From Serratia ureilytica (lineage in GTDB: Bacteria; Pseudomonadota; Gammaproteobacteria; Enterobacterales; Enterobacteriaceae): a stretch of 64,000 nt of DNA. Each line of letters starts with the position of its first letter. Positions within the stretch are counted from its first letter, which is position 1. The stretch lies in assembly GCF_013375155.1 (NCBI RefSeq), contig NZ_JABXOF010000012.1, forward strand, positions 124,001 through 188,000. Direction: 5' to 3'. Shown piece after piece: positions 1 to 8,772 of the stretch. The translations under genes and the position numbers were made by a program. The notes beneath the pieces were generated by a model that saw only the letters and a list, made by a program, of their open reading frames with translations, ran no database searches and was not told the origin of the DNA.

Positions 1-1133
1 GGGCCGCAGCCTGGGTAGTAGTGGGCCAGTTTTTCCATCGCATGTTCGGCCAGCTTGCGGTAGGTGGTCAGCTTGCCGCCGAAGACCGACAGCAGCGGCG
101 CCTTGCCTTGCTCGTCGTGCACGTCCAGCGTGTAATCGCGGGTGATCGCCTGCGGTGAATCGGACTCGTCGTCGCACAGCGGACGCACGCCGGAGTAAGT
201 CCAGACGATGTCGTCGCGGCCCAACTGCTTCTTGAAGTGATCGTTGTACACTTTCAGCAGATAAGCGATTTCGTTCTCGTCGATCTTCACGTCTTTCGGA
301 TCGCCTTTGTACTCCACGTCGGTGGTGCCGATGATGGAGAACTCGTCATTCCACGGGATCACGAACACGATGCGGTGGTCTTCGTTCTGCAGAATGTAAG
401 ACTGCGGCTGATCGTGCACGCGCGGCACCACGATGTGGCTGCCTTTGATCAGACGGATGCCGTAAGGCGATTTCAGCTTCAGGCCGTCGTCGAAGAAGTT
501 TTTCACCCATGGGCCGGTGGCGTTCACCAGGCCTTTGGCGCGCCAGGTGAAGGTTTTGCCGCTGTCGATATCGACCGCTTCCACCATCCACAGGCCGTTT
601 TCGCGCCATGCGCGGGTCACTTTGGTGCGGGTGCGCACTTCGCCGCCGCGTTTTTCCACTTCCTGCGCGTTCAGCACTACCAGGCGAGCATCGTCGACCC
701 AGCAGTCGGAATATTCGAAACCGCGCTTCAGCTCAGGCTTCAGCACCGATTCTGGTCCAAAGCGCAACCCCTTGCTGCCCGGCAGGCTGGTGCGTTTGCC
801 CAGGTGATCGTACAGGAACAGGCCGATACGGATCATCCAGGCCGGACGCAGATGCGGCTGGTGCGGCAGGCGGAAACGCATCGGGAACGCGATGTGCGGC
901 GCCAGTTTCAGCAGCACTTCACGTTCGGCCAGCGCTTCGCTCACCAGACGGAATTCGTAGTGTTCCAGGTAGCGCAGGCCACCGTGGATCAGTTTGGAAC
1001 TGGCGGAAGACGTAGCACAGGCCAAGTCTTGCGCTTCCAGTAGCAGTACCGACAGCCCGCGCCCGGCAGCATCCGCCGCGATGCCGGCACCGTTGATGCC
1101 GCCACCGATAACGATCAAGTCTTTGGTTTCCAC
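1..1133 (-). CDS. glpD: Aerobic glycerol-3-phosphate dehydrogenase (C-terminus cut by window edge)
   Basis: Membrane-associated FAD enzyme that oxidises sn-glycerol 3-phosphate to dihydroxyacetone phosphate and passes electrons to quinone. The N-terminus begins METKDLIVIGGG, with the FAD-binding GGGINGAG motif at residues 10-17, and the visible ~377 residues follow E. coli GlpD closely. The start is a GTG at 1131-1133; the nearest ATG, five bases upstream, is out of frame. The gene runs off the left end, so about a quarter of the usual ~500 residues is not seen. A GlpR operator and a CRP site lie just upstream. It follows glpR in the same direction, unlike E. coli. Confidence 0.97.
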   Translation of the reverse strand, partial: METKDLIVIGGGINGAGIAADAAGRGLSVLLLEAQDLACATSSASSKLIHGGLRYLEHYEFRLVSEALAEREVLLKLAPHIAFPMRFRLPHQPHLRPAWMIRIGLFLYDHLGKRTSLPGSKGLRFGPESVLKPELKRGFEYSDCWVDDARLVVLNAQEVEKRGGEVRTRTKVTRAWRENGLWMVEAVDIDSGKTFTWRAKGLVNATGPWVKNFFDDGLKLKSPYGIRLIKGSHIVVPRVHDQPQSYILQNEDHRIVFVIPWNDEFSIIGTTDVEYKGDPKDVKIDENEIAYLLKVYNDHFKKQLGRDDIVWTYSGVRPLCDDESDSPQAITRDYTLDVHDEQGKAPLLSVFGGKLTTYRKLAEHAMEKLAHYYPGCG

Positions 1134-1148
1134 GTCATCTTCCTCCAG

Positions 1149-1186
1149 ATGTTCGAAATAGCTCTTTCATGTTCGTTTTCGCTCAT
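1149..1186 (-). promoter_or_regulatory. GlpR operator region upstream of glpD
   Basis: Two copies of the half-site ATGTTCG occur at 1149-1155 and 1169-1175. The second forms an interrupted palindrome, ATGTTCG-TTTT-CGCTCAT (1169-1186), five of seven positions symmetrical, matching the known GlpR operator pattern (ATGTTCG/CGAACAT). They sit 16-55 bases before the glpD start, where a repressor would block transcription. Recognition is by motif only. Confidence 0.7.
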
Positions 1187-1263
1187 GATTGTAATCAAAA
1201 ACCAACAAGCAAGCCAAGACTTAACCAAACAAAAACATTTAGGCGTGATAGAGGTAACAGTTT

Positions 1264-1279
1264 GGTGATGATAGTCACA
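1264..1279 (-). promoter_or_regulatory. CRP site upstream of glpD
   Basis: Read on the glpD strand this is TGTGA-CTATCA-TCACC, nine of ten conserved positions of the CRP consensus TGTGA-N6-TCACA. It lies about 140 bases before the glpD start codon and fits the known catabolite control of glpD. Confidence 0.75.
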
Positions 1280-1343
1280 CAAGTAGCATGGATATGGCGC
1301 GGGCGCGCAAACGGCTGTCGGTGAGGGGGTTAAAGGGATGAAA

Positions 1344-1363
1344 CGGGGCGGCGGCGCGCCCCG
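1344..1363 (-). terminator. Possible terminator after glpR
   Basis: A 7-bp GC stem (CGGGGCG/CGCCCCG, 6-base loop) starts 16 bases after the glpR stop on its strand and is followed by only TTT. The weak T-run leaves read-through into glpD possible. Confidence 0.45.
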
Positions 1364-1378
1364 CAGGTTAAGGCCGAA

Positions 1379-2137
1379 TCAGCACAGCTCCAGCTGCACG
1401 TCGTACTGTTCGATGATTTTCATCACGCTCGGCGGCGGCAGCTGGTCGGTAAACAGGTAGTCGATCAGGTTCATGTTGCCCAGGTTGACCATGGCGTTGC
1501 GGCCGAATTTGGAGTGGTCGGTCACCAGCATCACGCAGCGGGAATTTTCGATAATCGCGCGTTTGGTGCGCACTTCGTGATAGTCGAATTCGAGCAGTGA
1601 GCCGTCCATATCGATGCCGCTGATGCCGAGAATGCCGTAATCGAGACGGAATTGGGAGATGAAGTCCAGGGTGGCTTCGCCCATGATGCCGCCGTCGCGG
1701 GTGCGCACTTCGCCGCCGGCCAGGATCAGGCGGAAGTCTTCCTTGGCGGTCAGCAGGGTGGCGACGTTAAGGTTGTTGGTGACCACGCGCAGGTTCTTGT
1801 GGTTCATCAGCGCATGGGCCACCGCCTCCGGCGTGGTGCCGATATCGATGAACAGCGTGGCACCGTCCGGGATCTGGCTGGCGACGCGCTGCGCGATGCG
1901 GGCTTTCTCTTCCGACCACATCACCTTGCGATCGTTATAGGCAGCGTTGACCGAGCTGGAAGGCAGCGCCGCGCCGCCGTGGTGACGCTGGATCTTGTTC
2001 TGGTCGGCCAGGTCATTCAAATCGCGGCGAATCGTTTGCGGGCTGACGTCAAAATGCTCGACCAGCTCTTCCGTGCTGACGTAACCCTGCAGGCGCACCA
2101 GCTCGATAATTGCGTCATGACGCTGTGTTTGCTTCAC
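1379..2137 (-). CDS. glpR: DeoR-family repressor of the glycerol-3-phosphate regulon
   Basis: Represses glp genes and is released by glycerol 3-phosphate. The 252-residue protein has a DeoR-type winged helix-turn-helix near residues 19-42 (VSTEELVEHFDVSPQTIRRD) and the usual effector domain with an IDIGTT motif near residue 98. Length equals E. coli GlpR. It is the last gene of the glpE-glpG-glpR series (50 bases after glpG) and is directly followed by glpD on the same strand, so repressor and a main target are adjacent. No truncation or unusual residue was seen. Confidence 0.97.
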   Translation of the reverse strand: MKQTQRHDAIIELVRLQGYVSTEELVEHFDVSPQTIRRDLNDLADQNKIQRHHGGAALPSSSVNAAYNDRKVMWSEEKARIAQRVASQIPDGATLFIDIGTTPEAVAHALMNHKNLRVVTNNLNVATLLTAKEDFRLILAGGEVRTRDGGIMGEATLDFISQFRLDYGILGISGIDMDGSLLEFDYHEVRTKRAIIENSRCVMLVTDHSKFGRNAMVNLGNMNLIDYLFTDQLPPPSVMKIIEQYDVQLELC

Positions 2138-2187
2138 GATAATCCCCTAAAACGCCCGCTATGCCCGCTGGGCATAGCTCCCGGCTG

Positions 2188-3024
2188 TTATTGTTCGTTG
2201 TGTGCGCGATGACGCGTATCCCAAAATGCCATCAATAACCCTAACACTAAACCGGCTACGTGTGCCGCGTTGGCGATCGACATTCCTAAAATATCGAAAT
2301 ATCCGGCCACCAGCCACAGCACCGAGAACACCATCAGGCCGCGCGGCAGCATCAGGCCGCGCTCCGGCGCCCGTTCGCCCGACAGCCAGACATAGCCCAT
2401 CAGCGCATAGACCACGCCTGACAGCCCGCCGAACAGCGCGCCGCTGAACAGCGATTGCGCCCAGCCGCTGAAGAACGCCGACACCACCGCCAGCACGAAC
2501 AGCTTGCCGGCGCCGAGGCGTTTTTCCATCTGGCCGCCGAGATACCACCACCACATCAGGTTAAACAGGATATGCAGCAGGGAGAAATGCAGGAACGCAT
2601 GGCTGATCCAGCGCCACAGCTGGGTGTATTGGCTGCTGTCCTGCGGCCAGGAGAGCCAGTACATCACGGTATCGTCGCCGAGCGCCTGCATCAGAATATA
2701 GACTGCGATGCACAGCACCATCACGCCGAGCGTCAGCGGCCCGGCTTTGCTGCGCAGGGTGTGCAGGTAGGATTCGCTCTGATAGTGCAGGCCGGCGTCG
2801 GTATGGCCGGTCTGCCAGCTGGCGGCCTGATAACGGCGGTTGAGCGGATCGACCAGAAACTGCTGCAGCTCGTGTTGCACCTGCTCGAGGTGGCCGTCGT
2901 CGGCCAGCCAGATTTCCGCCGCTTCGCCGCTGTTGCGCAGCTCAAGCCGGATGCCCTGGGTCGCCATATAGTCGACAAAGGCCAGCGCCAGGCGCGGGTT
3001 GGATACGGCGATTACTCTAACCAT
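2188..3024 (-). CDS. glpG: Rhomboid intramembrane serine protease
   Basis: Six-helix inner-membrane protease that cuts transmembrane substrates. The 278-residue protein has a cytoplasmic N-terminal domain (about 1-90) followed by the rhomboid core. The catalytic dyad is visible as Ser202 in [12 protein letters not shown] and His255 in ANAAHVAG; the HxxxN oxyanion element is HILFN at 151-155. It lies 171 bases after glpE, an interval that holds a candidate promoter, and 50 bases before glpR, so it may be transcribed with glpR partly independently of glpE. Confidence 0.96.
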   Translation of the reverse strand: MVRVIAVSNPRLALAFVDYMATQGIRLELRNSGEAAEIWLADDGHLEQVQHELQQFLVDPLNRRYQAASWQTGHTDAGLHYQSESYLHTLRSKAGPLTLGVMVLCIAVYILMQALGDDTVMYWLSWPQDSSQYTQLWRWISHAFLHFSLLHILFNLMWWWYLGGQMEKRLGAGKLFVLAVVSAFFSGWAQSLFSGALFGGLSGVVYALMGYVWLSGERAPERGLMLPRGLMVFSVLWLVAGYFDILGMSIANAAHVAGLVLGLLMAFWDTRHRAHNEQ

Positions 3025-3087
3025 TGCTCTTCCGTCGTAAGTGAATGATTTTGGCCGCGGCTTGCTCGCCGGCGACCCTGACGGCCG

Positions 3088-3116
3088 ATTATAACGTCGA
3101 AATCCTGAGCGCTGGC
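3088..3116 (-). promoter_or_regulatory. Candidate promoter for glpG-glpR
   Basis: On the glpG strand a perfect -10 TATAAT (3088-3093) is preceded by TTGCCA at a 19-base spacing, in the 171-base glpE-glpG gap. The spacer is long, so the -35 call is weak. Confidence 0.4.
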
Positions 3117-3165
3117 AAACGGATCTGCGAAAAACCCGCGAAAACGCGCATAAAATCGAAGGGAA

Positions 3166-3192
3166 AGCCCGCCGATGCGCGACGGGCGGCGG
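3166..3192 (-). terminator. Possible terminator after glpE
   Basis: On the glpE strand, GCCCG and CGGGC form a stem with an 11-base loop and are followed by TTTCCC, a few bases after the glpE stop. With the promoter-like sequence downstream, it suggests glpE and glpGR are partly uncoupled. Confidence 0.35.
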
Positions 3193-3195
3193 GGA

Positions 3196-3522
3196 TCAGG
3201 CTGAGGTTTCCACGTCTTGCGGATACTGACGGGCCCAGGCCTCGAAACCGCCGTCGATGCTGTAGACCGCGTCGAACCCCTGGTGCAGCAGGTATTGCGC
3301 CGCGCTGCGGCTGCTGTTGCCGTGGTAGCACATCACCATCACCGGCCGCTCGAAGTCGTTTTGTTGCATAAAGGCCGACAGGGTGGCGTTGGTGAGGTGA
3401 AAGGCGCCCGGCGTATGCCCGGCTTCAAAACTTTGCGGATCGCGGATGTCGACCAGGGCGGCGCTGCCCTCTTTCCAGAGGCTGTAAGCCTGTTCAACGT
3501 TGATCGCTTCGAACTGTTCCAT
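3196..3522 (-). CDS. glpE: Thiosulfate sulfurtransferase (single-domain rhodanese)
   Basis: Transfers sulfane sulfur from thiosulfate to an acceptor such as cyanide. The start chosen ([13 protein letters not shown] at 3520-3522) gives 108 residues, the E. coli length; a longer in-frame reading from 3567 adds 15 unrelated residues. The active-site loop MCYHGNSS places the catalytic cysteine at residue 65. It is the first gene of glpEGR. Relative to E. coli, this three-gene block is inverted with respect to glpD. Confidence 0.95.
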   Translation of the reverse strand: MEQFEAINVEQAYSLWKEGSAALVDIRDPQSFEAGHTPGAFHLTNATLSAFMQQNDFERPVMVMCYHGNSSRSAAQYLLHQGFDAVYSIDGGFEAWARQYPQDVETSA

Positions 3523-3606
3523 ACTGCTGACTGCCTCATTATTGGGGGACGCCGCTATTGTAACCAACTCTGCGGCGTTTAAGACCAGAGCAAGCTTGTG
3601 GTTTTC

Positions 3607-4362
3607 TCACACCAGCAGCACTTCTACCCCTTGTTGACGCAGTTGCTCAACGATCGCCGAATCGGCGGCGCGGCCGGTGATCACCATGGCGATTTGCTCG
3701 GTACGGCTGAACAGCATGCCGGCGCGTTGGCCGACTTTGCTGCTGTCAACCAGCACCACCAGTTTACCGACGTAGTTGAGCATCTTCTGTTCCGCCATCG
3801 CGGTCAGCATATCGGTTTTATACAGGCCGTCAGCGGTGAGGCCGATACCGCTGGTGAACATCCAGTGCCCGGCGTACAGGGTGGCGTCGCCGTCCTGGGG
3901 CGCCAGAGTAATCGACTGGGTTTTGTTGTACTGGCCTCCCATGATCACCACGCTGTCATGTTCCTGCTCAATCAGGTAATTGGCCAGCGGCAGATAATTG
4001 GTGATTACCTGAACCGGCTTGCCGCAAATTTCACGGCCCAACAGAAATGCGGTGGAGCCGCAATTGATCACCACGCTTTCACCCGGCTGACAGAGCTGTG
4101 CCGCGGCCGCCGCAATACGCATTTTTTCGTCCAGGTGCTGGGTTTGGTGGATATTGAGTGGCGTCCAGGCCGGGCGCGGAGTTTGTGTGGCTTCGGCGCC
4201 GTTGCGCACTTTGCGCAATTTGCCGATTTCATTCAGTTTGTTGATGTCCCGGCGCGCGGTGGCCGGAGAGATGTCAAACGCCGCGATGACGTCCGCCACG
4301 GAGATTTGCCCCTTGCGCTGCAAGAGATCGAGAATGGCGTTGTGGCGTTGGGACTCTGTCAT
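3607..4362 (-). CDS. ulaR: DeoR-family repressor of the L-ascorbate (ula) regulon
   Basis: Represses ulaG and ulaABCDEF; the known inducer in E. coli is L-ascorbate 6-phosphate. The 251 residues have an N-terminal helix-turn-helix (about 20-42, [20 protein letters not shown]) and the C-terminal sugar-phosphate domain with [11 protein letters not shown] and the VDSSKVG motif. It is nearly collinear with E. coli UlaR. It is transcribed from a promoter visible at 4401-4429 and lies downstream of ulaG on the same strand, beside its targets. Confidence 0.96.
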   Translation of the reverse strand: MTESQRHNAILDLLQRKGQISVADVIAAFDISPATARRDINKLNEIGKLRKVRNGAEATQTPRPAWTPLNIHQTQHLDEKMRIAAAAAQLCQPGESVVINCGSTAFLLGREICGKPVQVITNYLPLANYLIEQEHDSVVIMGGQYNKTQSITLAPQDGDATLYAGHWMFTSGIGLTADGLYKTDMLTAMAEQKMLNYVGKLVVLVDSSKVGQRAGMLFSRTEQIAMVITGRAADSAIVEQLRQQGVEVLLV

Positions 4363-4400
4363 GCGGGCTCCGTCGGAGAGAGAAAACGTCGTTGCCTATG

Positions 4401-4429
4401 ATTATATGCGCGCCGTTTGACGATTTGAA
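4401..4429 (-). promoter_or_regulatory. Candidate ulaR promoter
   Basis: On the ulaR strand, TTCAAA (4424-4429) and a perfect TATAAT (4401-4406) are 17 bases apart, ending about 40 bases before the ulaR start in the 111-base ulaG-ulaR gap. Confidence 0.5.
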
Positions 4430-4473
4430 TCATTCCCGTTCAAAAGCGCGCATCCGTATGCAACACCGGTTGA

Positions 4474-5538
4474 TTACAAGAAAGACTTGAAGGGCAGATC
4501 GGGTTCGAGGGTGAAGCAATCATCGAAACCGCGCGGGTAGTGGTACTCCAGATTGTCTTTATCCTGCGGCCAGATGAACTTGCCGCCAACCTGCCAGATA
4601 AACGGTTTAAAACCGTATTTGAGCCGGTCTTTCTTCATTTCCCACAGCACGCGAATTTCCTGCGGATCCGCCTGGAAATTCGACCATATGTCATGGTGGA
4701 AGGGGATAACGACCTTGGCGTTCAGCGATTCCGCCATGCGCAAGATATCGGCGCTGGTCATCTTGTCGGTAATGCCGCGCGGGTTCTCGCCGTAGGAACC
4801 GAGGGCGACATCGATCTGATGATCGTTGCCGTGCTTGGCGTAATAGTTGGAGTAGTGGGAATCGCCGCTGTGATAAAGGTTGCCGCCCGGCGTTTTGAAC
4901 AGGTAGTTGACCGCCCGCAGGTCCATGCCGTCCGGCAGAACGCCCGCCGCTTTTTGTTCCACCGGCAGTGTGATGAGCGCCGTGCGATCGAAGGCGTCCA
5001 GCGCATGAATTTCAATGTCTTTGATTTTTATCACGTCGCCAGGTTTGACGGTGGTGCAGCGCTCAGGCGGCACACCCCAACCAATCCAGATATCCACGCA
5101 GCTTTGCGGCCCGATAAACGGAACGGTGGCGGCGCAATTTTGCAACACCGCCGCGGCGACGTTCACATCGATGTGATCGTTGTGGTCGTGCGTGGCCAAG
5201 ACGGCGTCGAGCTGGGTAATCGCGAAGGGATCCAGTACGAATGGGGTCGTGCGCAGGTTAGGCTGCAGCTTGCGCACTCCCGCCATTCGCTGCATTTGGT
5301 GGCCGGTTTTCATCAGTGGGTTGCCGTGGCTCTGCTTGCCGGTACCGCACCAAAAGTCGACGCACAGATTGGCGCTTTCTTCGGATTTGAGCCAGATACC
5401 GGTACAGCCCAGCCACCACATGGCGAAGGTGCCGGGCGCAACTTTCTCCTGCTCTATCTCTTCGTTCAGCCAGGTGCCCCATTCGGGAAAGGTGTTCAAT
5501 ATCCAGGATTCGCGGGTGATGTCGTTGACTTTACTCAT
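4474..5538 (-). CDS. ulaG: L-ascorbate-6-phosphate lactonase
   Basis: Metallo-beta-lactamase-fold hydrolase that opens L-ascorbate 6-phosphate to 3-keto-L-gulonate 6-phosphate, the first cytoplasmic step after uptake. The metal-binding motif THDHNDHID is intact, as are later ligands in HSGDSHY and IPFHHDIW. The start [12 protein letters not shown] (ATG at 5536-5538, with GAGG upstream) gives 354 residues, identical to the E. coli length; an in-frame extension to 5583 is not conserved and would run into the operator. It is divergent from ulaA. Confidence 0.96.
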   Translation of the reverse strand: MSKVNDITRESWILNTFPEWGTWLNEEIEQEKVAPGTFAMWWLGCTGIWLKSEESANLCVDFWCGTGKQSHGNPLMKTGHQMQRMAGVRKLQPNLRTTPFVLDPFAITQLDAVLATHDHNDHIDVNVAAAVLQNCAATVPFIGPQSCVDIWIGWGVPPERCTTVKPGDVIKIKDIEIHALDAFDRTALITLPVEQKAAGVLPDGMDLRAVNYLFKTPGGNLYHSGDSHYSNYYAKHGNDHQIDVALGSYGENPRGITDKMTSADILRMAESLNAKVVIPFHHDIWSNFQADPQEIRVLWEMKKDRLKYGFKPFIWQVGGKFIWPQDKDNLEYHYPRGFDDCFTLEPDLPFKSFL

Positions 5539-5569
5539 GGGTCGTTCCTCGTTGGCGGTGATAATGCAA

Positions 5570-5604
5570 TCACAAATAATCATTTAAAGATTTTATGTGA
5601 TTTG
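5570..5604. promoter_or_regulatory. Putative UlaR operator, ulaG side
   Basis: A 35-base element beginning with the 17-mer TCACAAATAATCATTTA and ending in TGTGATTT-like sequence. A near copy occurs at 5802-5836 (28 of 35 positions equal, first 17 identical). It starts 32 bases upstream of ulaG. Paired operators for UlaR are known in E. coli; assignment here is by repetition and position. Confidence 0.6.
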
Positions 5605-5801
5605 TTTTGATCGAATCTAGCACCGTTTTTTTCAACTGACAACGATCGAAATACACGTTAACACCGCCGGATTTACGTGCTGCGCCGTCTTTTTATCTCC
5701 TTTTTGTTTGATTAACTGCTATTAAATTCAATGAGTAATAAAATGTAAGCCGTCTAATTCATTGAATGTTAGTGGAATTGATTTTTAACTTGCGAGGTTG
5801 T

Positions 5802-5836
5802 TCACAAATAATCATTTATGATCTTTTTGTGATTTC
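5802..5836. promoter_or_regulatory. Putative UlaR operator, ulaA side
   Basis: Second copy of the 35-base element (see 5570-5604), in the same orientation, 232 bases away start to start and about 57 bases before ulaA. A further TTGTGATT follows at 5837-5844. The AT-rich stretch between the copies could allow looping. Confidence 0.6.
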
Positions 5837-5892
5837 TTGTGATTGGTATGGTGAAGGCGTTACCTGCATGCCAACCTTTTCGGGAGAGCCGT

Positions 5893-7290
5893 ATGGAAAC
5901 TCTTTACACCATCTTCACCGTCTTTTTTAACCAGGTGATGACCAATGCGCCGCTGCTGTTGGGGCTGGTTACGCTGCTGGGTTACACGTTGCTGCGCAAA
6001 AGCGCGGCGGTCATTATCAAAGGCACGATCAAAACCATTATCGGTTTCATGTTGCTGCAAGCCGGTTCCGGCATCCTGACCGGCACGTTCAAACCGGTGG
6101 TGGCGAAGCTGTCCGAGGTGTACGGCATCAACGGGGCGATTTCAGATACCTATGCCTCGATGATGGCCACCATCGATCGGATGGGGGAGGCCTATAGCTG
6201 GGTCGGCTACGCGGTCTTGCTGGCGCTGGCGCTGAACATACTCTACGTGTTGTTGAGGCGCATTACCGGCATCCGCACCATCATGCTTACCGGCCATATC
6301 ATGTTTCAGCAGGTGGGGTTGATCGCGGTATTTTTCTACATTCTGGGCTACGGCATGTGGACAACGGTATTGTGCAGCGCGCTGTTGGCTTCACTGTATT
6401 GGGGCATCACGTCCAACATGATGTTCAAACCGACGCAGGCGGTGACGGAAAACAGCGGTTTCTCCATTGGGCACCAACAGCAGTTCGCTTCGTGGCTGGC
6501 GTATAAGGCAGCGCCGTATCTCGGTAAAAAAGAGGACAGCGTGGAAGATCTGAAGCTGCCTGGGTGGCTGAACATTTTCCATGACAACATCGTTTCCACC
6601 GCCATCGTGATGACGCTGTTCTTCGGCATCATTCTTTGCTCGTTCGGCTTGGATACCCTGCAGGCGATGGCCGGTAAAACCCACTGGAGCATCTATATCC
6701 TGCAAACCGGGCTGATGTTCGCGGTGGCGATTTTCATCATCGTGCAGGGCGTGCGCATGTTCGTCGCCGAATTGACCGAGGCCTTCAATGGGATTTCCCA
6801 ACGCCTGATCCCCGGTGCGGTACTGGCCATCGACTGCGCCGCCATCTATAGCTTCGCGCCCAACGCCGTGGTGTGGGGCTTTATGTGGGGCACCATCGGC
6901 CAATTGATCGCCGTCGGCATCCTCCTGGCGTGCGGCGCTTCCATCATGATCATCCCCGGTTTCATTCCCATGTTCTTCTCTAACGCCACCATCGGCGTGT
7001 TCGCTAACCACTTTGGCGGCTGGCGCGCGGCGATGAAGATCTGCCTGGTGATGGGGATGATAGAGATCTTGGGCTGCGTGTGGGCCATCAAGCTGACCGG
7101 GCTGAGCGCCTGGATGGGAATGGCGGACTGGTCGATTCTGGCGCCGCCGCTGATGCAAGGGCTGAGCTTCGGCCTGTGGTTTATGGGCGTGGTGATCGCC
7201 ATCGCGCTGCTGTACATGTTCTTCGCCGGGCGCACCCTGCGCGCGGAGGAAGATGCTGAAAAACAATCGGTTGAACCAGCGTCACGTTAA
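5893..7290 (+). CDS. ulaA: PTS L-ascorbate permease, EIIC component
   Basis: Integral membrane transporter that imports L-ascorbate while it is phosphorylated by UlaB. The start [12 protein letters not shown] (ATG 5893, GGGAGAG upstream) gives 465 residues, equal to E. coli UlaA; upstream in-frame codons from 5839 overlap the operator and are not used. The protein is hydrophobic almost throughout, with conserved family stretches such as [17 protein letters not shown] and [13 protein letters not shown]. It heads ulaABCDEF and is followed 14 bases later by ulaB. Confidence 0.96.
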   Translation: METLYTIFTVFFNQVMTNAPLLLGLVTLLGYTLLRKSAAVIIKGTIKTIIGFMLLQAGSGILTGTFKPVVAKLSEVYGINGAISDTYASMMATIDRMGEAYSWVGYAVLLALALNILYVLLRRITGIRTIMLTGHIMFQQVGLIAVFFYILGYGMWTTVLCSALLASLYWGITSNMMFKPTQAVTENSGFSIGHQQQFASWLAYKAAPYLGKKEDSVEDLKLPGWLNIFHDNIVSTAIVMTLFFGIILCSFGLDTLQAMAGKTHWSIYILQTGLMFAVAIFIIVQGVRMFVAELTEAFNGISQRLIPGAVLAIDCAAIYSFAPNAVVWGFMWGTIGQLIAVGILLACGASIMIIPGFIPMFFSNATIGVFANHFGGWRAAMKICLVMGMIEILGCVWAIKLTGLSAWMGMADWSILAPPLMQGLSFGLWFMGVVIAIALLYMFFAGRTLRAEEDAEKQSVEPASR

Positions 7291-7304
7291 TAGGAGTGCA
7301 GATT

Positions 7305-7613
7305 ATGACGGTACGAATCCTGGCGGTGTGCGGTTGCGGACAAGGCAGTTCCATGATCATGAAAATGAAAGTCGACCAATTTTTAACGCAGCAAGGCGTG
7401 GATCATTCGGTCAACAGCTGTGCGGTGGGGGAATACAAATCCGAGTTGAGCGGGGCTGACATCATCATCGCTTCCACCCATGTCGCGGATGAGATCGTCG
7501 TCAGCGGCAACAAATACGTAGTTGGGGTGCGCAATATGCTCTCGGCTGCCGACTTCGGTCCGAAGCTGATGGAAGTCATCGGCGCGCATTTTCCGCAAGA
7601 TTTGAAGCAGTGA
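7305..7613 (+). CDS. ulaB: PTS L-ascorbate EIIB component
   Basis: Cytoplasmic phosphocarrier that takes phosphate from UlaC and gives it to incoming ascorbate. The 102-residue protein starts [10 protein letters not shown] (ATG 7305, TAGGAG at 7291-7296), which places the phosphorylated cysteine at residue 9 in the P-loop. The loop reads CGCGQGSS where E. coli has CGNGQGSS, so there is a second cysteine two residues after the active one. Otherwise it is conserved, including [16 protein letters not shown]. Confidence 0.95.
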   Translation: MTVRILAVCGCGQGSSMIMKMKVDQFLTQQGVDHSVNSCAVGEYKSELSGADIIIASTHVADEIVVSGNKYVVGVRNMLSAADFGPKLMEVIGAHFPQDLKQ

Positions 7614-7623
7614 GGAGCGAGTC

Positions 7624-8094
7624 ATGAAGCTGAGCGATTCGTTGGCGCAGAACAACGCTATTCACCTGCAGGCGGAGGCTGCCGACTGGCGTCAGGCGGT
7701 GCGGCTGGGGGTCGATCTGCTGGTGGCCGCCGGCGTGGTGGAGCCTCGCTATTTCGACGCCATTCTGGCCGGCGTCGAACGGCACGGCCCTTACTTCGTG
7801 TTGGCGCCCGGCCTGGCGATGCCGCATGGTCGGCCGGAGGAAGGGGTGCTGAAAACCGGCTTCGCCTTGGTCACCTTGAAAACGCCGGTGTGCTTCGGCG
7901 ATGAGGACAACGATCCGATAGATATCTTGATCACCATGGCGGCGGTGGACGCCAAAACGCATCAGGAGGTGGGCATCATGCAAGTGGTTAACCTGTTCGA
8001 AGATGAGGCGAACTTCGATCGCTTGCGGGCCTGTCGCCGGGCGAGCGAGGTACTGGCGTTAATCGACAAAACGTCCGCGGCGGCGGCGAATTGA
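7624..8094 (+). CDS. ulaC: PTS L-ascorbate EIIA component
   Basis: Receives phosphate from HPr and passes it to UlaB. The 156-residue protein belongs to the mannitol/fructose EIIA family; the phosphorylated histidine is His68 in [10 protein letters not shown], the same position as in E. coli (154 residues). It starts 10 bases after ulaB and ends 12 bases before ulaD, consistent with one transcript. A tail of alanines (SAAAAN) closes the protein. Confidence 0.95.
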   Translation: MKLSDSLAQNNAIHLQAEAADWRQAVRLGVDLLVAAGVVEPRYFDAILAGVERHGPYFVLAPGLAMPHGRPEEGVLKTGFALVTLKTPVCFGDEDNDPIDILITMAAVDAKTHQEVGIMQVVNLFEDEANFDRLRACRRASEVLALIDKTSAAAAN

Positions 8095-8106
8095 AGGAGA
8101 CATGCA

Positions 8107-8763
8107 ATGAAAACGCATTTACCGATGCTGCAAGTGGCGCTGGATAACCTGTCCATGGCCGCGGCTTACAATACGACGCGCCTGATCGCGGCCGAAGTCG
8201 ACATCATTGAGGTCGGCACTATTTTGTGCGTGGCGGAAGGCGTACGGGCCGTGCGCGATCTGAAAGCGCTGTATCCGGATCGCATCGTGTTGGCGGACGC
8301 GAAAATCGCCGATGCGGGGCAAATTTTGGCGCGGATGTGCTTCGAGGCACACGCCGACTGGATCACGGTGATCTGCTGCGCTGACATCAATACGGCCAAG
8401 GGCGCGCTGCAGGTGGCGCATGAGTTCGGTGGCGACGTGCAGATCGAACTGACGGGATTTTGGACCTGGGAACAGGCGCAGGCGTGGCGTGAGGCAGGTA
8501 TTGGTCAGGTGGTGTATCACCGCAGCCGTGACGCGCAGGCGGCGGGCGTCGCCTGGAGCGATGACGATATCCGCGCGGTTCATCGCCTGAGCGAGATGGG
8601 TTTCAAGGTGACGGTTACCGGCGGATTGTCATTGGCGGATTTGCCTCTGTTCCGGGGCATTCCCATCCATGTTTTTATCGCCGGGCGTAGCATTCGCGAT
8701 GCCGCCGATCCGGTCGCGGCGGCGCGGGAATTTAAACGCGTCATCGCCCAACTGTGGGGCTGA
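8107..8763 (+). CDS. ulaD: 3-keto-L-gulonate-6-phosphate decarboxylase
   Basis: Decarboxylates 3-keto-L-gulonate 6-phosphate to L-xylulose 5-phosphate; member of the OMP decarboxylase suprafamily. The 218 residues form a TIM barrel with the family signature DAKIAD (Asp64, Lys66) and Glu35, matching E. coli Glu33/Asp62/Lys64 with a two-residue offset. The C-terminal phosphate-binding part [13 protein letters not shown] and [12 protein letters not shown] is intact. It is the fourth gene of the ula operon. Confidence 0.96.
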   Translation: MKTHLPMLQVALDNLSMAAAYNTTRLIAAEVDIIEVGTILCVAEGVRAVRDLKALYPDRIVLADAKIADAGQILARMCFEAHADWITVICCADINTAKGALQVAHEFGGDVQIELTGFWTWEQAQAWREAGIGQVVYHRSRDAQAAGVAWSDDDIRAVHRLSEMGFKVTVTGGLSLADLPLFRGIPIHVFIAGRSIRDAADPVAAAREFKRVIAQLWG

Positions 8764-8772
8764 GGAGCGGTT

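Noticed and set aside
237-1043. 268-codon rightward open frame opposite glpD
   Set aside because: It is the mirror of a conserved GC-rich gene; its product has no recognisable domain, while the minus strand gives a clear GlpD.
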